A stretch of DNA of 64,000 nt from Pestalotiopsis fici W106-1 (lineage: Eukaryota > Ascomycota > Sordariomycetes > Amphisphaeriales > Sporocadaceae). Numbering within the stretch: the stretch's first letter is position 1; every line of letters begins with the position of its first letter. Under the pieces are notes generated by a model that saw nothing but the letters and a program-made list of their open reading frames with translations, did no database searches and had not been told where the DNA came from. Location of the stretch: positions 4,051,022 to 4,115,021 of the forward strand of contig NW_006917091.1 in NCBI RefSeq assembly GCF_000516985.1. Reading direction: 5' to 3'. The translations under genes and the position numbers were made by a program. Of the stretch, positions 1 through 11,604 are shown piece by piece.

Positions 1-1496
1 GCAGATACCAGAGTATATAAAGCAGTCATGGTGCTGTCATAGTGGTTTGCGGGTAAAGCAATCCAAGAATAATAGGCTGTTTCATCAACTTGGTAATACG
101 AGATCGGTGGACATTCGTGCAACGTTCAATCTAAAAAGCCGGGCCGCCAAGACCAATACTCTGGGAATAGGCAAGAATATTACGACGTATAAAGAAAACT
201 CCCGATGTCCCTACAGGGTAAGAGAGGCGGCGGCCAATGTGCGTGCAGCGTTCGAGCGTCCAATGATGTGCGGTCATGATTCCGGTGATGGGATGGCACA
301 GAGACTAGCCCGGGAGCGGCAGCAACCCCCTCCCAACGTGCATAAGAAGCAATGGTGAAGATCAGCCGAATATTCTCGCCGTCTTGACAACCTGACACCA
401 TCGGAAGTCGGTAGGGCCCTCAGATCTTGCGAAGAGACGCCCAAACCATAGCACTCGGGCTGAGGTTCTTGGAGTCACTTGGGAATTGCCAAGCCAGACG
501 GACGTTGAACGGCGCGCAAAACTCTCCCCGTCTGATTTCAGGTGAAGGTTGTCAGAGCACCGTGTCCTACCCCTAGCGGCATCAGATACACATTGGCCCT
601 GACACCTCGGCGCAGTAGTCTGCAGTAACTTTAATCTCCATGCACCTCGAATTGGCTCTTTGGTTTCTTTTTGAGATGTAACCGATGCGGAGTAGATACC
701 GAGTATTCGTTCTTCGGAAGCTCTAGATTAACGGAATGGGCATCGGAAGATCGCCCAGGTGCATCTCGGCTGAAAGCTTGGCATCCAAGAAAGCCGCCAT
801 CTGCGGGTCGTCTTTTCGCAATATATAATTTGTACCACGGCTGCTATGTGATAGGTCAGCTGACTTTTGCATGGACGAAACATGCCGAATTCATCATGAC
901 TGGGCCTACAATTCTCGTAATGATAACTGGTCATTGGCTGGGAGAAGAAGAGAAAGCATTGAGAGATATTTATTCGAGTGACGCTGGTTGTCTTGTTTTT
1001 ATCCTTTTCAAGTTTTGGTCGGCAGTTGCATGCATACCTATGTACCTACCTGAACATGTACATATGTAGGTAGAGGTAAACCATGAGTTGGTACCTGTCC
1101 TTAGCTCTCCTTGACACCGCCACAGGTCGCCCCTCGGTTAAAACCTGCCGCCCCATGTTTGCAACATGCTAATGGACTGTGTCTAGGCCCCTAAAGATGG
1201 GTGGTGCTTTAGCGCAGAGGACCCTGACAACCTGCACTGAGTTGCCAGGTCACATTAGTGCTTGTTGGCCCTGGCTCCCCTCCAGCGCGGGATAGTAAGC
1301 GGGCGCCACAACCCAACCCATGACCAACCTGTCACGCAAGCTGCATCAGGAAGCTGTCCTTATCGAATGCTTATCAAGTTGCTCTAATTGTTGAGAGCTT
1401 CATTCGATGCAGTAAGGATAACTGCTTGGCTGTATTGTTTTGTTCCGTACTGCCTCGGAGGAGAAAGAGTGAGAGAAGAGTCGCTCTCGAGTCGGG
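1..1496. other. intergenic / upstream region, no gene recognised
   Basis: No reading frame here has an ATG start, plausible length and recognisable protein features on either strand. The right part is the 5' flank of the dipeptidyl aminopeptidase gene. It holds one near-palindrome at 1046-1073, reported separately. Confidence 0.6.
1046..1073. repeat. imperfect palindrome with TACCTA/TAGGTA arms
   Basis: The arms CTACCT (1046-1051) and AGGTAG (1068-1073) are exact inverted repeats placed symmetrically around the perfect 8-bp palindrome ATGTACAT (1056-1063). TACCTA-type tetranucleotides recur elsewhere in the intergenic DNA. Function is unknown; it could form a short hairpin or be a protein-binding site. 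Confidence 0.5.
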
Positions 1497-4323
1497 ATGG
1501 GTATGTCATATCTCCGCCGCAGCTGTCGGAGCTTCCTCACTAACAAGTACACGCCCAGCGCAATCACCAAAGTCGCCGCGCGACTCTCTGTCATCCGTCT
1601 CGACCACCAGCTTTGTATTCGACCAGATTGACGAGCGAGAAAAGCTGGCCGCTCAGCGCAACCTTTCCGATTTCAACGACGACGATCCCCTCAGCCACGG
1701 CGATGATGATGATGAGACGGGCGCCTTCTTGCCTTCGGCTGGCAGGATCAATGGCAAAGGCCGGCCGATGGACCGGAAACTGAAGCGGATACTCATTGCG
1801 CTGGCCGTCGTGTTTGCTGCAGCCTGGGGCATCGGTCTCTTTAGTTTCATATCATCAAAGTCGTACCAGAACACTTCAGAGGTAGAGCACGATCCCTCGG
1901 CTACTGGCTACCGCGGATCTGGCAAGAAGATCAGCCTCGACTTGGTACAGTCCGGGTTCTTTTCGCCTACAAGCCATGGGATCAGCTGGATCGAAGGCGC
2001 CAACGGTGAGGATGGCTTATTGCTTGAACAAGGGGCCATGAAGAAGGACTATCTGGTGGTTGAGGATGTTCGAAGCCTCAATGCGGAACATGCTGCCGCC
2101 AACGGAGAGGTTCTTGCAAAGCAGACTCTTATGCGCAATGGCTGGTTCGACTACAAGGATCGACAAATCAGCCCGCAACAAGTCTGGCCGAGCCCCGACT
2201 TGAAAAAAGTCCTGATTGCTACAGACGTAAAGAAGAACTGGAGGTGGTCATTCACTGCTGTTTACTGGGTCTTTGATGTGGCCTCCCAAACTGCAGAGCC
2301 TTTGGACCCGCTCAACCCAGATCTCAGGGTGCAGCTCGCACAATGGAGTCCGCAGAGCAATGCCGTGGCCTATACAAGCAACAACAACCTATACGTCCGC
2401 CGCATTGAGGGTTCCAACGTGGTTCAGGTCACAAAGGACGGTGGTCCCGAATACTTTTATGGAATTCCTGACTGGGTCTACGAGGAGGAGGTCTTTGGAG
2501 GAAACAGTGCAACATGGTGGTCAGAGGATGGCGCCTATTTGACCTTTTTGCGAACCAACGAGACTCTTGTCCCAGAGTATCCCGTGCAATACTTTATCGA
2601 ACGCCCGAGTGGCACGAACCCGCCGCCAGGGGAGGAGTCATATCCAGAGGTGCGACAGATCAAGTACCCCAAGGCTGGCTCACCCAACCCATTTGTAGAT
2701 CTTCTCTTCTACGACATGAGCCGGGGCGATATGTTTGCCGTTGATATTGCTGGTGGTTTTGCTCCTGATGATCTTCTAATCACAGAAGTTGTTTGGGCCC
2801 GTGACAAAGTGCTGGTCAAGGAGACGAACCGAGTGAGCGACGTCATGCGTGTAGTTCTCGTCGATGTCATTGCCCGCACCGGCAAGACTGTACGGACAGA
2901 TGATGTTGGCCAGATTGACGGCGGTTGGTTTGAGATTTCCCAGGACACTCAATACATCCCAGCCGATCCTAGCAACGGTCGACCTGAGGATGGCTACATT
3001 GACACGGTTGTATATGGCAATGGAGATCACCTGGCATACTTCACACCTTTGGACAATCCGGAGCCAATCATGCTTACCTCTGGCAAATGGGAAGTCGATG
3101 GCGGCCCGCAAGCAGTCGATCTCAAGAACAACTTGGTTTACTTCCGTGCCACCAAAGAATCTTCGATTCAACGCCATATCTACAGCGTGAAGCTAGACGG
3201 AACAGATATCAAGTCAATTACCGATACTTCAAAGGAAGGCTACTATTCAGCATCGTTCTCTAGCAAGGCTGGCTATGTCCTCCTTTCCTACCAAGGGCCT
3301 AGCATTCCTTGGCAAAAAGTCCTCAGCACTCCCGGTAACCAGGTCTCTTACAGCCATCTTATTGAAGAGAACAAAGACTTGGCTGCCAGAGCCCAGAAGT
3401 ACGAATTGCCTCTTCTCGAGTACGGCACTATTCATGTTGACGGATTTGATTTCAACTATGTCGAACGACGGCCACCTCACTTTAATCCGAATAAGAGGTA
3501 CCCAATCTTGTTTCAGCAGTACCAGGGCCCCGGATCGCAATCAGTATCGAAGGCTTTCAAGGTTGATTTCCAGTCGTATATCGCAGCAGGACTTGGCTAT
3601 GTCGTGGTCACTGTTGATGGCCGAGGCACTGGCTTCATTGGCCGAGAAGCTCGTGTCGTGGTGCGCAAGAACCTTGGCCGTTGGGAGTCCCACGACCAGA
3701 TTGCCGCTGGAAAGATCTGGGCTGCCAAGCCATATATTGACGCCAATCGCGTCGCCATTTGGGGTTGGTCGTATGGCGGATTCAATACGCTGAAGACTCT
3801 TGAACAAGACGCTGGTCAGACATTTAAATACGGCATGGCAGTCGCCCCTGTGACGGACTGGAGATTCTACGACAGTATCTATACAGAGAGGTATATGCTG
3901 ACTCCCCAGGAAAACGCCGCGGGCTACGATGATACCGCCATCAGCAACGCTACGGCTCTCTCGGGCAATGTTCGATTCCTAATTATGCATGGTGTCGCCG
4001 ACGACAATGTTCACATGCAAAACACCTTGACATTGCTTGACAAGCTAGATCTTGCTGGAGTGGAAAACTATGATCTGCACATGTTCCCGGACAGTAACCA
4101 CGGCATTTACTTTCACAATGCGAACCAGATTGTATACGACAGTAAGTACTTTAGCGTTTTGACTTTAAAAATCTCGCTGACACATGTGATAGAATTGGTT
4201 AACTGGCTCATCAATGCTTTCAATGGCGAGTGGCTGAAGATTGCTGATCCGAAGCCCATCGTGGAGGCTCGAAAGAGGGAACTAGAGGAGGCCAGGAAGA
4301 GAATGAGTATCTCTGTGAACTAA
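1497..4323 (+). CDS. DAPB: Vacuolar dipeptidyl aminopeptidase B (type II membrane serine protease, S9B)
   Basis: Removes N-terminal dipeptides in the vacuole, as yeast DAP2 and STE13-type enzymes do. I choose ATG 1497, followed after one base by an intron at 1501-1558 (GTATGT, branch CTAAC, AG). This gives the Ser-rich N-terminus [14 protein letters not shown], typical of fungal DAPB. A second intron, 4142-4192 (51 nt, in frame, no stop), interrupts the 3' end. The product is 905 aa: acidic cytosolic tail, one transmembrane segment at about residues 79-100, a beta-propeller DPP4-N region, then the alpha/beta hydrolase domain. The predicted triad is Ser739 in GWSYGG, Asp816 or 817 in GVADDNVH, and His849 in DSNHGI. 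The length matches the family. Confidence in the family is very high, and high in the start. Confidence 0.95.
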
Positions 4324-4805
4324 GCAACTCGGCCACGAGCGCGAATGGGCATCCAACTGGCGTTAATGGAATTATTATTATTATTGGGTATATCATTATA
4401 GAATCTTTATTACTGTGTTCGAGTTCGAGATTCTCGAAACTATTTCTCAGCAGCCATCATTGAAATGTAACCTAGGAGAGATCGAACGCATTTGCCCCAA
4501 TACTTGAGGGAAAACATTATCTGGCACAAGGAACGTCCAGTACAGCACAGGCTCGGCATCAATGCTAGCTGGGGTCAGCTCGATGCTGCAAAGGGTCTAA
4601 GTACCCAAATTAGCGTGCGACTATACAGATCGGTGGCCAGGTAGTGAATCGTGCACAGACCAGTAGCATAAAATCTATAGAAACATACTTTGCCACTCAC
4701 CAATTGACTTTGTTCATCTGTGCTTAATTTTCATTTTCCTCCCTCACAATGTTCCAAAGCTGATAGTTGCACACATGAAACTAAAAGCCGCTCATATCCA
4801 TCACC
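4324..4805. other. intergenic spacer
   Basis: 3' flank of the aminopeptidase and 5' flank of the next + strand gene. There is a short ATT repeat near 4371-4384; nothing else was recognised. Confidence 0.6.
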
Positions 4806-5537
4806 ATGTCATTCTCTCAAGTGTCCCTGGCACTCACGATACTTGTGTCGACCGTGGGCACCTACATTGCTTGCTCACCCCCTAACCCGAACCCCCAAGG
4901 AGGTCCGGAGTCCGAGTCGTCGCCGTCGCATGATTTGCTCAGCACCCTGAACCTCACCAAGCGGCACACGAACAAGTTCACCATTGGGCCCATGTGCATC
5001 CTCGCCGTTCATGCCTTACTCCTGGCCTTTTACTACCCGGACCTGCCGCCCGCCCTCCTCGGCCACGGCGACGCCAACGGCCTCAACCGGGATCTCATTA
5101 CATGGTCGCCGGCAACGGCGATCCCGCTGGCCTTGATCCTGTGCGTGGGCATCCCGCTGCGGCTCGTCTCGTACGCCTCGCTGGGCAGGAACTTCACCTT
5201 TGCCCTGGCGCGCCCGGACCGGCTGACGACGACGGGGATCCACGCCCACCTGCAGCACCCGAGCTACACGGGCGTCATTGTGCTCGTCGTGTGCAACCTG
5301 GCCCTGCTCGCGCGCGCCGACGGCGTCGCCTGCTGCTGGTTCCCCCCCGCATGGCACGCGGCGCTGCGCAGCCCTGGAGCCGGGGAGCCCACGGCCGTGG
5401 TCCTGGGTCTGTCCCTGCTGGCGGGCGTCGTGTGGACGCGGGTCCGGCAGGAGGAGCAAATGTTGAAGGCGCAGTTTGGTGCCGAGTGGGAGAGGTGGCA
5501 TGCGCAGACGTCAAGATTTATCCCGGGGGTATTTTAG
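4806..5537 (+). CDS. Isoprenylcysteine carboxyl methyltransferase (ICMT/STE14)-like membrane protein
   Basis: Single-exon gene of 243 aa with several hydrophobic segments (about residues 1-20, 58-78, 98-118, 155-175 and 195-212). The C-terminal half carries the ICMT pattern: LGRNFTF, the RPDRLTTTGIHAHLQHPSY stretch, then the end signature R-x-EE-x-L-x-x-x-FG-x-EW-x-x-W before FIPGVF. Known enzymes methylate prenylated C-terminal cysteines on ER membranes using S-adenosylmethionine. Canonical STE14 is better conserved, so this may be a divergent paralogue with another lipid or thiol substrate. Third-position GC is very high (long GC-rich stretch 5040-5420), which opens long spurious frames on both strands. 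The ATG at 4806 fits the N-terminal membrane segment. Confidence 0.82.
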   Translation: MSFSQVSLALTILVSTVGTYIACSPPNPNPQGGPESESSPSHDLLSTLNLTKRHTNKFTIGPMCILAVHALLLAFYYPDLPPALLGHGDANGLNRDLITWSPATAIPLALILCVGIPLRLVSYASLGRNFTFALARPDRLTTTGIHAHLQHPSYTGVIVLVVCNLALLARADGVACCWFPPAWHAALRSPGAGEPTAVVLGLSLLAGVVWTRVRQEEQMLKAQFGAEWERWHAQTSRFIPGVF

Positions 5538-6059
5538 GGTGATTGTGCTGCGCTTTTGTCGAGCTTGATGGAGGATGCTAGGAGACATGCCAGGCATGAT
5601 GAGATGCATTGCGTGGAAAGAAGAAATACCATAGAACGGGCAAGCATCTCCATCATAAAAAGTCATTAGAAAATGTAGACGGGTCAACCCTGGAATGATT
5701 ATGTATTCGAATGTCGAGGAAAGCAGGAAGGTAAGATGGAAAAATATAAATCAAGACTCTAGACCAAGCTCGAATCTATTGCATGTTCCTTTCAGCATCT
5801 AAAAGTACTCTTGTATGCCACAGCCTCTGAATCTCCACCTTTGCCATGTCTCCAAGCAGATATGAAGCACTAATACTACATACTTGGTCGTCCAATCATC
5901 CAATAACTCATTGGGAACTATACCTCTGCGCTCATAAATAATAAAAACAAAAACATTACAATTATATACATATCATCATCGTAGATCATCGTCCCAACGC
6001 CTCCCCACTCTATATACTTTGTTCGGCGTGCGTCGGCATGAATTATAACATGGGGTATC
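5538..6059. other. convergent intergenic spacer
   Basis: Lies between the 3' ends of the methyltransferase-like gene (+) and the laccase gene (-). AT-rich near 5935-5990, consistent with 3' processing signals. No gene seen. Confidence 0.6.
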
Positions 6060-8032
6060 TCATATACCCGAGTCAGTCTGAACGATATTGTCGGCCGACA
6101 CGTAGGCGTCCCAAGCGGCACACGTCGAGTCGAGCAGATCCGTGTCAATGAGCGCGGGGATTTCAGACTCGCGCTCTAGAATCTGGATGGCGAGGCCTTC
6201 TGCGAGATGCCAGGCAATGTGGCAGTGTACAGTCCAGATCTGTTTTGGGAACACGATTAGTAAGTACTATCCACCAGGTTTCAATGTTCATATAACTTAC
6301 ACCGGGGTTGTCAGTCTTGAATGCAATAACGACGAAACCGTTTCCGGGAAGCTGGACCACATCTCGTCTGGGAGGGTTGACCATGTTCAAGCTGACGGTC
6401 GAGGTGTCATAGGTTCCAGTGCCTTGACCCAGAATCCAAAAGTCGTGACCATCTATCAAGTTCTCTGGTTAGCAAGATGAACATGGGTCTTGGAATTGCT
6501 ATGGCATCAGGTAAAATGACTTACGCAAGTGCATAGGGTGCGGGACACCGCTCGACGGCTCCTGGATGATAAAGTAGACCCACTGGTCGGCGTCGGGCAC
6601 CGAGTAGACCTGCTGCTGCTCGGTCCACGTGTCGTTGCCCTCGTTGATCTGCTGCAGCGACGGGTACTCCCAAAGGTTGATAAAGGTGTGCGGACCCATT
6701 TCCCACAGGAACGTGTTGGAGCTGCCGCGTATCACCTGGACGTCAAAGTCCTCGGTCACGTCGGCGTCGGACGGGTTGATGGCCACGTAGGGCACCAGGT
6801 TCGACATGTCCTCGTCGTAGCACGTGCCGTTGGGGTTGGCGCCCTCCCAAGCCGTCGAGGTGGGCTCGGCCGTCGAGCTGCTGTCGTAGCGGATGATGCC
6901 CCGGACATTGTCCGAGTTTTCATTGTTGCTGCACGTGTCTTGGATGGCGGCCCGCATCCAGTAATCGCCCGACGCGGCGTTGGCCGTGACGATGACGTCG
7001 TACCGCTGGCCCATGGTGATGGCGAGCACGTCGGTGGTGTAGGGCACGATGGGCACAAAGTCGGCGGCAATGACCTCGAGGGTGTGGTTGTCAATGGCGA
7101 AACGGAACACGGTGTCGGCGGCGGCATTGACGAGACGGAGTCTGTACCGCTTTCCGGCCTCGAATGTCGTCTCGAAGCGGGATCCACCGTCGTCGTAGAC
7201 ATTGGTGCCGTTGATAAGGCCATTGTTCAACTTGGGAGGTCCATGCTCAGCTCGGATCGCCATGGTGGCGGCATCCAAGTGGTACCAGTCATTGAGGAAC
7301 AGATTGCCGAGATCCTCGTCATAGTTGGCAGTAGCAGGACCATTGATGAGAATTCCACCAAAGATTCCATCCCAGGCCTGCACGGCAAAGTGAGAGTGGC
7401 TATTTGGATCTTGTCAGTTTGATATTCGCTACGCGGCTGATCGCTCCAGATGGGCGATATCGAGAAACTAAAAATCAGCAGGGATTTACTTACTACCAAC
7501 TTGATCCGTACTGAGTAGCTCTCCAGGTGTAGGTGTAAGTACCCCCAGGAGGAATTGGGCATTGTGTTACACTGGAGACACCATCGTTCTGAATGGTCAT
7601 GTTCTGCCTAATACCATGGAAGTGAATGCTAGTTCCATTGTTCTCCATGGAGTTGGTCAGGTGGACAACTAACACGGGGTTAGCAGATAAACTTGGCAAG
7701 CACAGGCAGCATCTTTCTTTTTCCTTACCAACGGTGTCACCCCAATCGGCAATGATTGTAGGCCCGGGTATGCTTCCATTGACCGACAAGACGAACCGCT
7801 CGACACCATCAGGGGCAGCGGTCGTGTTGACAATGTCCCACCAGTACTCCCGGGTAACACCCGTGTCGGGAACTTCATCATAGTAGTTGGTAGAGATGTC
7901 ATAGTCTCCCCAGCAGGTGCGATCATCGGCACTGTTCGTACACCTCTTGGAAAGAGAAGGTGTCGAGGCACTCGGTGCCGCTACTGCTCCTGATGCCAGG
8001 AGCAGAGAGCAAAGAAAAGATTTGAAAAACAT
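6060..8032 (-). CDS. Secreted laccase / multicopper oxidase
   Basis: Oxidises phenols or related substrates with reduction of O2 to water. Five exons: 8032-7729, 7668-7494, 7399-6525, 6452-6301, 6239-6060, with introns of 60, 94, 72 and 61 nt; together 561 aa. The N-terminus MFFKSFLCSLLLASGAVAAP is a signal peptide, followed by a Lys-Arg site (LSKRC) that may be cleaved by a Kex2-like protease. All four copper-ligand motifs are present once spliced: IHFHG, WYHSHF, HPMHLHGHDF and HCHIAWH, so type 1, 2 and 3 copper sites look complete. An in-frame upstream ATG at 8074 would add 14 residues, but the inner start gives a more typical signal peptide. The motif order is that of ascomycete laccases; the substrate (lignin phenols, melanin precursors) cannot be read from sequence. 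Confidence 0.94.
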
Positions 8033-10896
8033 GACGAGGAGCGCCAAGAGCGAGTGACTAGTGATTGCAGACAAGATCTAAGAAAGAGACATATAAAATG
8101 TGCTCGATGTATATCGATACAGTGTATGAGAATCATAGAGGAAGGAAGATCATCGCGAGATATATAGTAGAGTCTTGATATCGAGAAACACCTGCATACT
8201 TGCCGTATATTTTTTTGCGGATCCTGACCGACGATCATGGTATCTCGCAACAAGCCACTTCGTGTATGTGAACATGGCTATTTTGGATAGGCGATAGGTA
8301 CGAGCTGCGAGTTAGTCCGAGGCTATAGCCCCGAAGGCAGCGGCGGTTATCCCCAGCATGACTGGTTTGTCCACGTGGTATGCGAGTAGACTATCGAAAA
8401 TCCTGAACAGATACATGCAAGGTCAAACGGGGTCAGGTAAGCCAGCTGTGGTTTGATGGTCGCCTCGAGGACCCTCCTCCTCGGGCGGGTGCGAACCGAG
8501 CGTAAGATGGGGACCGGCGACGGAGTTTTCTTCTTTCTTTCTTGTCAGCATAGTATCACTGCGCCCAGGCTGCAAGGCTTGAGAAAAGCCTCAGATGATG
8601 TTTTGCAGATTCTCTTGTCAGACGCGCGTTGCAACTCCGCCCATCCAACGGCCGTGTAATTTCCATACTTACATTATATCGACTCTGTATACTCACCTGA
8701 AGCAAACTATCGACCGATGGACGCGTAGTCAATATCCCTGAGTTTGCAGAGGTGAATATCCTGGTGTTTGCATTAGTACCACGTGTGCTTGATGATACTA
8801 CTACTACAAGCAGCAATGGAAATCTCCCTTCTTCTTCTTTGTCCCGACTCCCTAGACACGCATCAAAAGATCTTCTCGTCAAGGCGAGTGCGAACAGGCC
8901 CTCGCCAAGCCCTACCGGCATCAGTAGCGTTGGCCCGCAGGACTATCTGGGGGCCCAGCAGGTAAGCATAACGAAAAGAGTGGAGGATCATCGTCTCTAG
9001 TGTCAAGCTTTTAGACGCGGATTTTATTTTAGGATCACACAAGCTCTTTTTCGGATACGAGCAATGGCCAATCGAGTCCGACTTGGATAAATTCCGAAAA
9101 AGGCCGACAAGGGTAAACAAATGGAACTCGTACACGTCTACGGACCCGAAATATGTAGGTAAGCCAGTTATCAGATACGTAGGAGCGGACATTGACCTTT
9201 TGACAAGTCGGAGCATGCCCCCACATACCCGCAGTAGGTACAGTATGTAGATACGGAATCAGACGCCTGACGCCCTACACCTACAAGACTCGCGCAGTCA
9301 GATATGGAGGATCCTGCAACCAACTCACAGAAAACAAGTCTTTTAGCTTACCCAGCAGATAAACGAACGAATCAGTATGGCCAGAATCCTTCAGCCTCAT
9401 GTCGCTAATGCCACCGCTCCATGGCCAAGTTGCCATATTGTCAGCGGATATAGCCAGCCAATAGCACAACGGGTCAACCTGGTCGTCTTTATTGGACAAA
9501 ACTCCATGAAACCCCAAATGTGGAAACTTGGTAGTGTTGGTCAACACAATCATGTTTTACCCAATACATTGCATACAGCGTGTGTAGGTATACAATGGCT
9601 GTGTCTTGTGTGTTCACGCATGACAGCCAATTATTCTGGCACTAAGAAATAAGTGCTGACAGCAGTGAACTCCATTGCCCAGAAAATCCGGGTCAACATC
9701 AGTACAGTACCTACTGCTGATGCTTTTTTGACGTTTGCATCATGCTCATGTGGCCAAGCCCGTATTCAGTGCATCTTCGTACCTTTGCTAGCACCAACGA
9801 CTTTGCAGCATTTACCAGGTCCAGGCTTGATATTGCCCAAATTGATTCCATCGCAACAGTCAAAGCCAAGCATTTTTCAGCTAGCGGGTCCTGCGAGCGG
9901 TTAACTTAGAGTTGATTCAGAGATTCCCGGCTCCGGATAGACTAACTAGAGTATAACTTTCTATTACTTACAGTTGGAGTAATCGGGGGGCATTCGCCCA
10001 AACGAGGTTAGGTAGGGCAGCGTCTATAGGTTTTCCATGGACGATAATAGTAAAAACAACCGAATTATTGCGTCATTTTCTACTTTATTCGGCTGGCCGG
10101 GGTCTGTAAACGTTCCGCAGATCGAAGTCTATCCTCGAGGCCATGCGGCTCTCCAGGGGGGGTATGCGCCTGGTCCTTCGGCCCTGTCACCCGATTCAGA
10201 GAGGCTGATCTCTCAAAGCGGTCATTGGAGGGGTTACTGGCGATTGAATACAGGATTACCGCGCGCAGAAGAGTCCAGACAAGCATCAAAGAAGCCACAA
10301 CTGAGGGCACCCGCCCAAGTATTTTGCGAGGCTGCGTAAGCTCCTGCACGATGCCAGGGGCACGAGTCGCACGAACCCCCAAACTACTTTGCAGCTGGAC
10401 GGAGAATTATGTACATAGTATGTGCAGAAAAGAAAAGGTAGTACAAAGCAACCTATCAGCCTTGTCGCTTACAACAAACAAGACCCGCAAAGGACTCCAG
10501 TGGTCCCATAATCGCAACAGCGGTCCTTGTCCACGGCCGACATCCGTGCGAAAAGAGGATCGGCGTTTATACTATCGCGGTTCTCCTCTCCACTTTTCTA
10601 TTGAAAGGGACGCGCAAGACAACCTGTGGTCGTGCAGTCCAGGATTCCCAATAGCGGCAGATGTCCCTGGATGAACTCCGAATTGTCGTTGTTTCGCAGG
10701 ATATTATGTAGTACATTCCATTAAAATTAATTGAAATCTATTGTATAGTGCAGAAGTCATATATTGATTTCGTTATTGATATTCTTCTCTAATCGTATTC
10801 CAATATTTGTGCGGCGTTTGTCTGATAATCGTCCTGGCCTCAAGCCTCTTTTGCTTTCATCTTCTGAAAAAATAATTATCCTGTATCACTCAAAAC
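8033..10896. other. long (2.9 kb) intergenic region
   Basis: 5' flank shared by the divergent laccase (-) and small secreted protein (+) genes. Only short open frames with poor starts occur; none shows a domain, signal peptide or splice structure that I can support. No transposon ends recognised. Confidence 0.5.
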
Positions 10897-11604
10897 ATGT
10901 TGTTCAAGGGCACCTGGTGCTTGTTCCCCTTGTTGGTCGCTAGCGTAAATGCTGCACCACACGAGAAGCGTTCTATACAGACCGGGAAGCGGGTGCTTGC
11001 CTATGGCGAGAACATCACCGGGTTCGCTGTATATGCCGATACAGACGGTGAGAGTTGCCACGGCGGCTGACAAACAAGCAGATCGGAACTTTTGCTGACA
11101 GATGCTCAGGTTTCGCCGTCATTGCTGATCCCGAGAATGACAACTCGGAACTGTTCGAGGCCTCGTGTAAGTCTAACCCGGGGACTTGAAAAATGATGAG
11201 TTAAACTCCACAAGATACTAATCATGCCTTTGTGACAACTAGGGACGCTTGACACTGATGGAGCTCTGGCATGGAATGTCTCCTTTAGCGTACCACACAA
11301 CGCATCCGCCAACGTGACTGAAGACACGGCCAGTTTCTACATTCTCCCCGACGCCGACTTTGCGCAAAGTGGCTTTACCGTCAACGGCAGCACTCCCGAT
11401 GGCGCCGAAACCGAAGGTTTTGTCCTTTATGGTCACGATATCATGTTCTCATCCGGCGACTCCCTGCAGTCCAAGTTCTGGGCACAGAACACGTCCAGCG
11501 GCTACTGGAACCTGGTGTGGAACACAGAAGGCAGCTCAAAGTCGGATAGTGTACCAGTCATGTTGATGACTGATGACGATGACGACGATTCTTCTTCTTC
11601 TTAG
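10897..11604 (+). CDS. Small secreted protein with Asp/Ser-rich C-terminal tail
   Basis: Three exons, 10897-11047, 11110-11166 and 11243-11604, separated by introns of 62 and 76 nt; product 189 aa. In the first intron the acceptor at 11109 (CTCAG) is used rather than the nearer ACAG at 11100, because only that choice keeps the frame and gives the smooth sequence DTDGFAVIADPEN. A signal peptide (about residues 1-20, ending VNAAP) is followed by HEKRS, a Lys-Arg site suggesting a propeptide. The mature part has several Asn-x-Ser/Thr sites, looks like an all-beta extracellular domain, and ends in six Asp and four Ser. No cysteines are obvious after the signal peptide. I do not recognise the family. 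It may be a cell-surface or effector-like protein; function unknown. Confidence 0.75.

Noticed and set aside
4994..5542. Long + and - frames overlapping the methyltransferase-like gene
   Set aside because: Arg/Pro/Ala-rich shadows caused by very high GC; the 4806-5537 frame has membrane segments and ICMT motifs.
6529..7422. 297-codon open frame on the + strand opposite the laccase gene
   Set aside because: It mirrors the GC-rich third positions of laccase exon 3; composition is Val/Gly/Asp/Arg-biased with no domain, while the minus strand has all copper motifs.
10037..10674. Open frames of 100 and 149 codons upstream of the small secreted protein
   Set aside because: No recognisable domain, Arg-rich random composition, and no splice structure linking them to a gene.
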